Of a DNA stretch of 5,146 nucleotides, positions 1-5,146 are shown piece after piece. A program made the position numbers and the translations under genes. This stretch comes from an uncultured Phycisphaerae bacterium (GTDB lineage: Bacteria > Planctomycetota > Phycisphaerae > Phycisphaerales > SM1A02). Below the pieces are notes generated by a model that had not been told where the DNA came from, did no database searches, and was given only the letters and a program-made list of their open reading frames with translations. The first letter of the stretch is position 1, and each line of letters begins with the position of its first letter. The stretch spans positions 1 to 5,146 of the forward strand of contig CAJWSE010000082.1 of NCBI GenBank assembly GCA_913046275.1, in the 5' to 3' direction.

Positions 1-2
1 AA

Positions 3-479
3 AATCAATCGCCAATCATCCAAGGAGTTAATGATGATTCTGAAAAACTTCGAATCATGCAGCGCGCGCTCAAAAGAATAGGAGCAGACAACCACTATTT
101 CTTCTGTGGACGAGACATTATTGCGCATCGATTTTTTAATATACCAATTGAAACTGCATGGCACACTCTCAACAACTCACAGAAAGGACTCTCAGGAGTT
201 GAATGTCACGCAAGATTATCAATTACTCATTATCTAGGGAAAACTGAAGTTGTCGCAGTTACAGATGAACCCATCCCAGGATTAGCAGGCAGTGAAAACG
301 GTGTATTAATCTTTAAACTGCTTCGAAATGCAGCAGATGCACCGCTACGTGGAAAAGTCTGTATTGTTGGCCGAAATCCAGATGCTATTTGGTTTGACGA
401 TTATGAAGACCGGGTTCTATTCGATGAAGCAGGATTATTTGATTATGCGCGCGTTCGAGAAGTAGTCAATGCGGACTAA
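3..479 (+). CDS. KamA-family radical SAM, PLP-dependent 2,3-aminomutase (3' part only)
   Basis: This is a partial gene: the frame is open to the left edge, so the internal ATG at 57 is not the start and 158 C-terminal residues are visible. The first residues (NQSPIIQGVNDD) match the NQSxLLxGVND segment of lysine 2,3-aminomutase (LAM), and the match continues without gaps through a YFF segment, F-x-x-P and a conserved Ser-Gly. These enzymes move an amino group from C2 to C3 using a [4Fe-4S]-SAM radical and PLP. The CxxxCxxC cluster motif would lie upstream of the window. Lys80 of the visible part (codon 240-242, in LGKTE) aligns with the PLP lysine, Lys337 of clostridial LAM. The lysine side-chain ligands are changed: Asp293 becomes Arg37 (111-113), and the Asp330 position is not acidic. 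The zinc ligand Cys268 is Asp12, and the C-terminal CxCxxC is absent. Alignments are from memory. The substrate is therefore probably not lysine, and an acidic amino acid is more likely. It is the first visible gene of the operon and overlaps the next by 11 bases. Family is fairly sure; substrate is inferred. Confidence 0.8.
   Translation, partial: NQSPIIQGVNDDSEKLRIMQRALKRIGADNHYFFCGRDIIAHRFFNIPIETAWHTLNNSQKGLSGVECHARLSITHYLGKTEVVAVTDEPIPGLAGSENGVLIFKLLRNAADAPLRGKVCIVGRNPDAIWFDDYEDRVLFDEAGLFDYARVREVVNAD
457..462 (+). promoter_or_regulatory. Ribosome binding site of the CoA-transferase alpha gene
   Basis: The purine-rich GAGAAG ends six bases before the ATG at 469 and lies inside the aminomutase coding sequence. 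It supports that ATG as the start even though this makes the two genes overlap by 11 bases. It is a modest match to the Shine-Dalgarno consensus, so translational coupling to the upstream gene probably helps. Confidence 0.5.
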
Positions 480-1179
480 AATAGTTCCGAATGCTCCGAT
501 TGCTCTCGCTGATATCAAAGACGGAGACACAATAATGATTGGCGGCTTCGGTGAAGCTGGAAGCCCAATCGAACTTATTCATGCTCTAATTGACACTGGT
601 GCAACAAATTTAATTGTCATTAACAATAACACTGGCAGTGGCGAAGTAGGACTGGCTGCACTTATAAAAGAACATCGTGTTGCGAAGATGATTTGCTCCT
701 ACCCCAAAACTGCAAACTCTACCGTTTTTCCAAAACTTTACCACGCAGGTGAAATAGAACTCGAACTTGTTCCACAGGGCACGCTCGCAGAACGTATTCG
801 TGCTGGAGGCTCAGGGATTCCTGCATTTTATACCCCCGCTTCAGTTGGCACACCGCTAAGTGATGGCAAAGAAATACGTGAGATCAAGGGTCGTAATTAT
901 GTCCTTGAATATGGTTTGACTGCTGATTTTTCTTTAATCAAAGCAAAAAAAGCCGACATGCACGGCAATCTTTTATACAACAAGACTGCTCGTAATTTTG
1001 CGCCACTAATGGCAATGGCAGGAAAGATCACAATCGTACAAGCTCAAGAAATCGTTGACTTAGGCCAATTAGAGCCAGAAACAATTGTCACACCAGGGAT
1101 ATTTGTCCAAAGGCTAATTCAAATTAGTGCACCTGTTCTAGAATCTACTCTTGTAGCAGATGGGGCGACATACCCATGA
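469..1179 (+). CDS. pcaI: 3-oxoacid/3-oxoadipate CoA-transferase, alpha subunit
   Basis: This is the alpha subunit of a family I CoA-transferase, which with the beta subunit moves CoA from succinyl-CoA onto a 3-oxo acid in the cytoplasm. The 236-residue length is normal. The family signature is complete at residues 18-33 (D-G-x-x-I-M-I-G-G-F-x-x-x-G-x-P). Further hallmarks are GSGEVGLAAL, VPQGTLAERIRAGGSG, the KTARNF segment and TPGIFVQR near the C-terminus. The sequence resembles both PcaI (3-oxoadipate) and ScoA (acetoacetate/succinyl-CoA) proteins; the RAGGSGIPAFYT and LTADF stretches lean towards ScoA, so the alpha chain alone does not settle the substrate. The start overlaps the aminomutase stop by 11 bases and the stop overlaps the beta-subunit start by 4. 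The neighbours suggest that the 3-oxo acid comes from transamination of a beta-amino acid rather than from aromatic ring cleavage. Family assignment is secure; the symbol is given for the closest characterised role. Confidence 0.9.
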   Translation: MRTKIVPNAPIALADIKDGDTIMIGGFGEAGSPIELIHALIDTGATNLIVINNNTGSGEVGLAALIKEHRVAKMICSYPKTANSTVFPKLYHAGEIELELVPQGTLAERIRAGGSGIPAFYTPASVGTPLSDGKEIREIKGRNYVLEYGLTADFSLIKAKKADMHGNLLYNKTARNFAPLMAMAGKITIVQAQEIVDLGQLEPETIVTPGIFVQRLIQISAPVLESTLVADGATYP

Positions 1180-1820
1180 TAGGACGTTCTCGAGAAGAAA
1201 TGGCAAAGCGTTTGGCTCAAGATATAGACGATGGTGCATATGTGAATCTTGGAATTGGTATACCTGAACTTATCGCAAAGTATGTACCAGAAGGCAAGGA
1301 ATTTATCTACCACACGGAAAATGGATTACTTGGCATGGGACCATCACCAGAAGATGGAGAAGGTGATCCTGAATTAATTAATGCCGGCAAAAAACGTGTG
1401 ACTGAACTACCTGGCGCCGCATACTTTCACCATGCAGACAGTTTTTCCATGATTCGTGGCGGGCATCTTGATTTAAGTGTTCTTGGAGCACTTCAAGTTT
1501 CAATGCATGGAGACTTAGCAAATTGGTCTACAGGTAAAGCTGATGCTGTACCTGCAGTTGGAGGAGCAATGGACTTGGTAGCAGGCGTAAAGTCGGTATA
1601 TGTAATCACGCAACACTGTACTAAGAATGGTGCTCCTAAACTCGTTGAAAATTGCACATTTCCACTTACTGGCATTGGTGTTGTAAATAGAATTTACACA
1701 GACCTTGCTGTTATTGAAGTTACTGAGGACGGTTTTCAAGTAATAGAGCTAAGCCCAAATATAACATTTGAATATGTGCAAGAACATACAGGCGCTCTAC
1801 TTCTCAAGCCAAGGAGTTAA
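1176..1820 (+). CDS. pcaJ: 3-oxoacid/3-oxoadipate CoA-transferase, beta subunit (catalytic)
   Basis: This is the catalytic beta subunit, 214 residues, a normal length. The oxyanion-loop motif NLGIGIP is at residues 24-30. The active-site glutamate is Glu48 (codon 1317-1319) in H-T-E-N-G-L-L-G; this Glu carries the glutamyl-CoA thioester intermediate in the family. Thr replaces the commoner Ser in S-E-N-G, which the family tolerates, and Tyr precedes the motif where Leu or Phe is usual. GMGPSP, the FHHADSFSMIRGGHLD segment and the DLANW motif are typical. The C-terminal part (CTFPLTG, then NRIYTDLAVIEV) reads more like PcaJ than like acetoacetate-type ScoB, favouring a dicarboxylic 3-oxo acid such as 3-oxoadipate; this comparison is from memory. 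The ATG lies in an ATGA overlap with the alpha stop, typical of coupled translation and equal subunit dosage. The aminotransferase follows after 5 bases. Confidence 0.92.
   Translation: MIGRSREEMAKRLAQDIDDGAYVNLGIGIPELIAKYVPEGKEFIYHTENGLLGMGPSPEDGEGDPELINAGKKRVTELPGAAYFHHADSFSMIRGGHLDLSVLGALQVSMHGDLANWSTGKADAVPAVGGAMDLVAGVKSVYVITQHCTKNGAPKLVENCTFPLTGIGVVNRIYTDLAVIEVTEDGFQVIELSPNITFEYVQEHTGALLLKPRS
1811..1816 (+). promoter_or_regulatory. Strong ribosome binding site of the aminotransferase gene
   Basis: AAGGAG stands nine bases before the ATG at 1826 and is the best Shine-Dalgarno match in the window. It overlaps the last codons of the CoA-transferase beta gene and fixes the aminotransferase start, which also agrees with the family's N-terminal length. 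Confidence 0.8.
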
Positions 1821-1825
1821 TTTAA

Positions 1826-3118
1826 ATGACACGAAGCGAAGAACTTTACAAAAAAGCACTTCAACTATTACCCGGCGGGGTCAGTCGAAATACTGTTTTA
1901 AGAGATCCATATCCGCCCTATGCAAAGTTTGGCGAAGGATGTCGACTGACAGATATCGAAGGTGTCGCACGCATTGACTTTTCAAACAATATGGCATCAC
2001 TCCTGCACGGACATGCATGTCCAGCCATTGTCAATGCAGTTACCGAACAATTACAACGTGGCTCAGCCTTTACAATGGCTACTGAAATTGAACTTCAATA
2101 TGCCGAATTCTTAATTAATCGCAGTCCCTCTTTTGAGAAACTTCGCTTTGTAAATTCTGGGACAGAAGCAATTATGGCAAGCTTAAAAGCTTCGCGCGCT
2201 TTCACTGGAAAACCAAAAATTGCAAAAGCCGAAGGCGCGTATCATGGGCAGTACGACTACGCTGAAGTAAGTCAAACACCCTCTCCAGACACATGGGGGA
2301 ATATCGATCAGCCAAATAGCGTGCCTGTTGCACACGGAACACCTAATTCTGCACTTGAAGATGTTGTCATTATCCCTTTTAATGACACAAAACGAGCGAT
2401 AGCGCGGCTAGATCTTTACAAAGACGAACTTGCCTGTGTACTTCTAGATTTGATGCCACACCGAGTCGGGCTGAGACCTGCTGAACCAGAATTTGTCGAA
2501 GCTATTCGCGAGTGGACAGACGAAAACGATGTATTACTCGTCATCGATGAAGTCATTACCTTCCGTTCCGAAGTCGGCGGGCTACAACAACAGTACAACA
2601 TAAAGCCAGACATTACTGCGATGGGCAAAGCTATTGGAGGCGGCTTTCCAGTGGGGGCAATTGCAGGTCGTAATGATGTCATGGACGTCATGAATCCTCT
2701 TGCAAATAAAGTGCTATTCCCACACTCTGGAACATTTTCAGCAAATCCAATTACACTTACTGCCGGCTTAACATCGATGAAACTATTTGACGCCTCTGCT
2801 GTTGAAAGGTTGAACAAATTAACAACTCGAGCCATACATGGAATTGAAAAAGCAATTAAAGATACAGGCGCTACTGCTTGCGTTACTGGTGCCGGATCAA
2901 TGTTTCGCATTCACATGAAACCTACGCCACCAAAGAATTTTCGAGAAGCATATATGTCACCTGAAGAAAATGCAAAATTAAAAACTTTGCTTAATCATAT
3001 GTTCGACGAAGGCTTCATCATGATTAATACTTGTTCAGGAGCGCTCTCAACACCAATGGGCGAATCTGAAGTTGATACGCTTGTTGAAGCCGTAAAACAA
3101 GGCTTGCAAAAGATTTAA
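1826..3118 (+). CDS. Class III PLP aminotransferase, GSAM-like; probable beta-amino-acid transaminase
   Basis: This is a 430-residue fold-type I PLP enzyme of the glutamate-1-semialdehyde aminomutase (GSAM/HemL) subgroup. Visible elements are the phosphate loop N-S-G-T-E-A (110-115), Tyr139-His140 next to the cofactor ring, Asp241 of the V-I-D-E-V strand, Lys268 (codon 2627-2629) as the Schiff-base lysine in GKAIGGGFPVGA, and Thr303 in HSGTFSANP. It probably does not make 5-aminolevulinate. The N-terminal substrate loop reads P-G-G-V-S-R (Arg21, codon 1886-1888), as in Variovorax beta-phenylalanine aminotransferase, whose Arg41 binds the substrate carboxylate, rather than HemL's P-G-G-V-N-S-P-V-R. 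HSGTF and the L-M-P strand end also follow the transaminase pattern. Comparisons are from memory. Lying last in an operon with a 2,3-aminomutase and a 3-oxoacid CoA-transferase, it most simply converts a beta-amino acid to a beta-keto acid. Automatic annotation could well call it hemL. Family is sure; reaction is inferred. Confidence 0.87.
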   Translation: MTRSEELYKKALQLLPGGVSRNTVLRDPYPPYAKFGEGCRLTDIEGVARIDFSNNMASLLHGHACPAIVNAVTEQLQRGSAFTMATEIELQYAEFLINRSPSFEKLRFVNSGTEAIMASLKASRAFTGKPKIAKAEGAYHGQYDYAEVSQTPSPDTWGNIDQPNSVPVAHGTPNSALEDVVIIPFNDTKRAIARLDLYKDELACVLLDLMPHRVGLRPAEPEFVEAIREWTDENDVLLVIDEVITFRSEVGGLQQQYNIKPDITAMGKAIGGGFPVGAIAGRNDVMDVMNPLANKVLFPHSGTFSANPITLTAGLTSMKLFDASAVERLNKLTTRAIHGIEKAIKDTGATACVTGAGSMFRIHMKPTPPKNFREAYMSPEENAKLKTLLNHMFDEGFIMINTCSGALSTPMGESEVDTLVEAVKQGLQKI

Positions 3119-3126
3119 CTAGTTAA
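3115..3126. repeat. Perfect 12-bp palindrome holding both convergent stop codons
   Basis: TTAACTAGTTAA reads the same on both strands. It contains the TAA of the aminotransferase (3116-3118) and the TAG of the minus-strand gene (3119-3121), which abut with no spacer, plus a further in-phase TAA stop beyond each on neither strand that is needed. It is AT-rich, has no loop and no adjacent U-tract on either strand, so it does not look like an intrinsic terminator. It may simply be a compact solution for two stops back to back. Confidence 0.6.
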
Positions 3127-4027
3127 TAGATATACCTACTAATATTGCGTCATGATCCGAACCATCAAGCGAATGAAAATTTAATGAGGCCCCCTCAACT
3201 CCACCTCTAACAAAGCAGTGATCAATTGGAATTGCAAACAGCGGGCCAAATGGATCCAACCTCCAACTTGGCAGAATCCCCCTGCCTTTACGAAGATTAA
3301 ACAACCCATTTGTTAAAATAAAATTAGCGTACGCTCTTGACCACATTGTTGTATTCAAATCACCAATAACGACTGCGTCACCACTTCTAGTTTTCAAAAA
3401 TGCACTTATATTCTGCATCTCTTTATCGCGTATCCGACTGCCATGTCGAATACCTGGCCTAATGGGATGAACCGCCACTAAGTCGACATCTTTATTTTCT
3501 ATTCGAACTGTTGTAGCGATTGTCACCATACCAGTTGCACCGTTGACGAACGCCTCTGTGTTTGATATTGGAATTTTACTGTAAAGCAAAAAACCAGAAC
3601 CTGTTTCTAAAGAATGAGAGTAGGTGTTTGGGTAATCAATCTCAAGATTTTCTAATCCTACCTGATGATGATGCATCGATTCTAAAAGCACAAGAAAATC
3701 TGCATCTGTATCTTTTACAAGTTTTTCAATTGCTCCAATATTCGTATTTGTGGCTTTAACATTTACGCACAAAATATGCATTGAAGGGAAGCCTTTATTT
3801 ACATCACCAAAATACCATGGAATCACTTTAGATATACTTGGAATCGAAAACAGAAACACAATAGTCAGCATCAATATCTTTTTTTGAAAAGCAAAGACCA
3901 TCGCTATCAAAGCAAAAATAAATAAATATTGAACTTGAAAATGTACTAGCAAATCAAATTGCGGAATAATGAAAGACCACATGCCAATATTTGCAAAAAT
4001 TGCAAATACACAAGCTGTAATGAACAA
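3119..4027 (-). CDS. Membrane-anchored endonuclease/exonuclease/phosphatase (EEP) family protein, YafD-like
   Basis: As drawn the protein has 302 residues. Three hydrophobic segments at about 2-22, 30-47 and 51-70 are followed by an EEP (DNase I-like) domain at about 82-300. The metal and catalytic residues are all present: Asn89 (VNVKATN), Glu116 (LLES), His187 (VHPIRP), Asp223 and Asn225 (GDLNTT), Asp269 (IPIDH) and the Ser-Asp-His of GSDHD (Asp291, His292). The P-S-W ... F-G-P-L ... I-P-I-D-H stretch is characteristic of YafD-like membrane EEP proteins. The domain probably cleaves a phosphodiester or phosphomonoester; its substrate is unknown, and the side of the membrane it faces cannot be proved here. 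The drawn start is a TTG with no clear ribosome site. The frame stays open 17 more codons to an ATT directly after the typA stop, with AGGAA seven bases upstream (see finding). Same-strand order suggests it is co-transcribed with typA. Confidence 0.82.
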   Translation of the reverse strand: MFITACVFAIFANIGMWSFIIPQFDLLVHFQVQYLFIFALIAMVFAFQKKILMLTIVFLFSIPSISKVIPWYFGDVNKGFPSMHILCVNVKATNTNIGAIEKLVKDTDADFLVLLESMHHHQVGLENLEIDYPNTYSHSLETGSGFLLYSKIPISNTEAFVNGATGMVTIATTVRIENKDVDLVAVHPIRPGIRHGSRIRDKEMQNISAFLKTRSGDAVVIGDLNTTMWSRAYANFILTNGLFNLRKGRGILPSWRLDPFGPLFAIPIDHCFVRGGVEGASLNFHSLDGSDHDAILVGISIN

Positions 4028-4078
4028 AAGAGTATCTACTTTTTTACTGTTTTTTTGACTACGATTAAATATATTAAT
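4028..4078 (-). other. Gap between typA and the EEP gene, possibly coding
   Basis: These 51 bases separate the typA stop from the TTG start of the EEP gene. They hold two A-runs on the minus strand (six and seven A) and a short ATTAA/TTAAT inverted repeat at 4064-4078 with no T-run after it on the minus strand, so no terminator is seen. No convincing promoter is seen. The whole gap is in frame with, and open to, the EEP gene, and would encode a basic segment (N-R-S-Q-K-N-S-K-K) suited to the cytoplasmic end before the first membrane helix. Confidence 0.45.
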
Positions 4079-5146
4079 CTATTTATTCCTACGTGCGATT
4101 TGCTTGCGTTTTGTTTCGCTTAATTCTTTCTTACGTAAACGGATATCACCTGGTGTTATTTCTACAAATTCATCATCCTGTATATATTCTAAAGCGGATT
4201 CAAGTGTGATTTCTCTAGATGCTTTTAAAACTGTCGTAGCCTCTTTATTTGACTCTCTAACGTTAGAGAATGCCTTGCCCTTAATAATGTTTACTTCAAG
4301 ATCATTATCTCTTGAGTTTTCGCCAACAATTTGCCCGCCATAAATAATATCCTGCGGCTCAACGAACAATATACCGCGCTGAGAAATATTCAACATTGAA
4401 TAGGTAGTGGCTTGCCCTGAAGCTGTTGCAATCAATACGCCATTAGATCGACGATACGTTGTAGCACGCACGGGTGCATACTTTTGGAAGCAGTGATACA
4501 TCACTGCTTCACCACCTGTGGCTGTAAGCATGTGACTACGCAAGCCTATTAAACCACGAGCAGGAATTTCGCATTCAATATGCATACGATTACCTCGTTG
4601 CTCGAGTGACTGAACCTCTCCGCCCCTCAATCCAAGAAGTTCCATAGCAGAGCCAACATGCCCTTCATCAACGTCTATCGTGAGCAATTCAATCGGCTCA
4701 CATTTCACACCATCAATCTCTTTTTCAATTACTTGCGGCCTTCCAACAGTTAACTCATAACCTTCACGACGCATATTCTCAAGCAAAATGCCTAAGTGCA
4801 AAAGACCGCGGCCAGATACTTTGAACTCCTCCGATGTATCGCCTGGCTCTACTCGAAGTGCCAGATTGCTTCTAAGTTCACGCTGAAGACGCTCGTCAAT
4901 CTGGCGAGAAGTCACGTATTGACCAGTGGTACCTGCATTAGGCGAATCATTGACGCGAAACAACATATGCAAGGTCGGTTCATCTACTGCAATTCTTGCA
5001 ATTGGATTTGGTTGATCTGGGCATGCAATTGTATCTCCGATCTCAAAATCTCCAATACCTTCTACGGCACATAAATCACCCACTGAAACAAGTTCAGCGG
5101 GCGTTTTACCTAAATCTTTAAATCTGGTCCTACCGTAAAACATTGT
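4079..5146 (-). CDS. typA: Ribosome-associated translational GTPase TypA/BipA (C-terminal part)
   Basis: Partial: the frame runs off the right edge, so 355 C-terminal residues are visible of a protein that is usually about 600. The GTPase domain and its G1-G5 motifs lie outside the window. Visible in order are the end of the beta-barrel domain II (to about residue 48), an EF-G-like domain III (ARIAVDEPTLHMLF onwards), the TypA hallmark SGRGLLHLGILLENMRREGY, an EF-G domain V-like region around PIELLTIDVDEGHVG and GLIGLR, and the TypA-specific C-terminal domain (YGGQIVGENSRDNDLEVN, then LEYIQDDEFVEITPGDIRLRKK). TypA binds the ribosome at the EF-G site and supports 50S assembly and growth under stress or cold. 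The segment after GLIGLR reads TATGGEAVM instead of the TxTRGxGxM common in proteobacteria, a lineage variant. It is a housekeeping gene unrelated to the operon on the other strand. Identity is secure. Confidence 0.96.
   Translation of the reverse strand, partial: TMFYGRTRFKDLGKTPAELVSVGDLCAVEGIGDFEIGDTIACPDQPNPIARIAVDEPTLHMLFRVNDSPNAGTTGQYVTSRQIDERLQRELRSNLALRVEPGDTSEEFKVSGRGLLHLGILLENMRREGYELTVGRPQVIEKEIDGVKCEPIELLTIDVDEGHVGSAMELLGLRGGEVQSLEQRGNRMHIECEIPARGLIGLRSHMLTATGGEAVMYHCFQKYAPVRATTYRRSNGVLIATASGQATTYSMLNISQRGILFVEPQDIIYGGQIVGENSRDNDLEVNIIKGKAFSNVRESNKEATTVLKASREITLESALEYIQDDEFVEITPGDIRLRKKELSETKRKQIARRNK

Noticed and set aside
20..32. CCAAGGAGTTAAT repeated at 20-32 and 1809-1821, with ATGATG following the first copy, suggesting a second ribosome site and start
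   Set aside because: The first copy encodes conserved residues (Q-G-V-N) of the aminomutase, and the ATG frame there stops after 16 codons. The match to the real ribosome site at 1811 is coincidence.
57..479. A complete 140-residue gene starting at the ATG at 57
   Set aside because: The same frame is open to the left edge and the upstream codons (N-Q-S-x-x-x-x-G-V-N-D) match the conserved KamA-family segment, so 57 is an internal Met of a truncated gene.
469..1820. Aromatic (protocatechuate) degradation as the main role of pcaI/pcaJ
   Set aside because: No ring-cleavage, cycloisomerase or lactone hydrolase gene is in the window, and both flanking operon genes are amino acid enzymes. It stays possible only if such genes lie upstream.
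1768..1977. 69-residue plus-strand frame bridging the beta-subunit and aminotransferase genes
   Set aside because: It overlaps both confident genes in another frame, has no ribosome site of its own, and its Arg/Ser/Thr-rich translation resembles no protein.
2416..2910. 164-residue minus-strand open frame inside the aminotransferase gene
   Set aside because: It lies wholly antisense to a strongly conserved PLP enzyme and its translation is low in structure and rich in Ser/Pro/Thr, with no recognisable motif. It is a shadow frame.
4040..4078. T-runs plus the ATTAA/TTAAT repeat as an intrinsic terminator of typA, or TTGACT and TATATT as a promoter
   Set aside because: On the minus strand the runs are A, not T, so they cannot end typA transcripts. 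On the plus strand TTGACT and TATATT are only about nine bases apart, far from the usual 17, and would drive antisense typA.

Overview
The window holds two blocks of genes that converge on a single point near position 3118. The left block is a tight plus-strand operon of four genes, the first cut by the window edge. The right block is two minus-strand genes, the last (typA) also cut by the edge. The DNA is moderately AT-rich by eye (not computed). Starts include ATG and probably a non-ATG codon, Shine-Dalgarno sites are purine-rich, and TypA is present, so this is a bacterium. TypA and a membrane-tethered nuclease/phosphatase-type protein do not fix the phylum. From memory the TypA C-terminal domain looks more like planctomycete-type than proteobacterial homologues, but that is weak.

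Left block (3-3118): (1) the C-terminal part of a KamA-family radical SAM, PLP-dependent 2,3-aminomutase; (2) and (3) the alpha and beta subunits of a 3-oxoacid/3-oxoadipate CoA-transferase (PcaI/PcaJ type); (4) a class III aminotransferase that resembles glutamate-1-semialdehyde aminomutase but carries features of beta-amino-acid transaminases. The genes overlap by 11 and 4 bases and are then separated by 5 bases, so co-transcription is nearly certain.

Read as chemistry, the four genes form a coherent route: alpha-amino acid to beta-amino acid (aminomutase), then to beta-keto acid (aminotransferase), then to beta-ketoacyl-CoA (CoA-transferase, probably with succinyl-CoA as donor), which a thiolase outside the window could cleave. 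In the aminomutase, an Arg sits where lysine 2,3-aminomutase has a lysine-binding Asp. This suggests a substrate with an acidic side chain, such as glutamate or 2-aminoadipate. If the substrate is 2-aminoadipate, the product chain would be 3-aminoadipate, 3-oxoadipate and 3-oxoadipyl-CoA, linking lysine breakdown to the beta-ketoadipate endgame. This is the main discovery candidate and is inference from sequence.

Right block (3119-5146, minus strand): typA/bipA, of which about the last 355 residues are visible, followed 51 bases downstream (or with no gap, if an upstream ATT start is used) by an endonuclease/exonuclease/phosphatase-fold protein with three N-terminal membrane segments. The stop codons of the two converging blocks abut with no spacer, inside a perfect 12-bp palindrome. 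There is no gene-free stretch longer than about 50 bases, and no RNA gene, mobile element or CRISPR array was seen.
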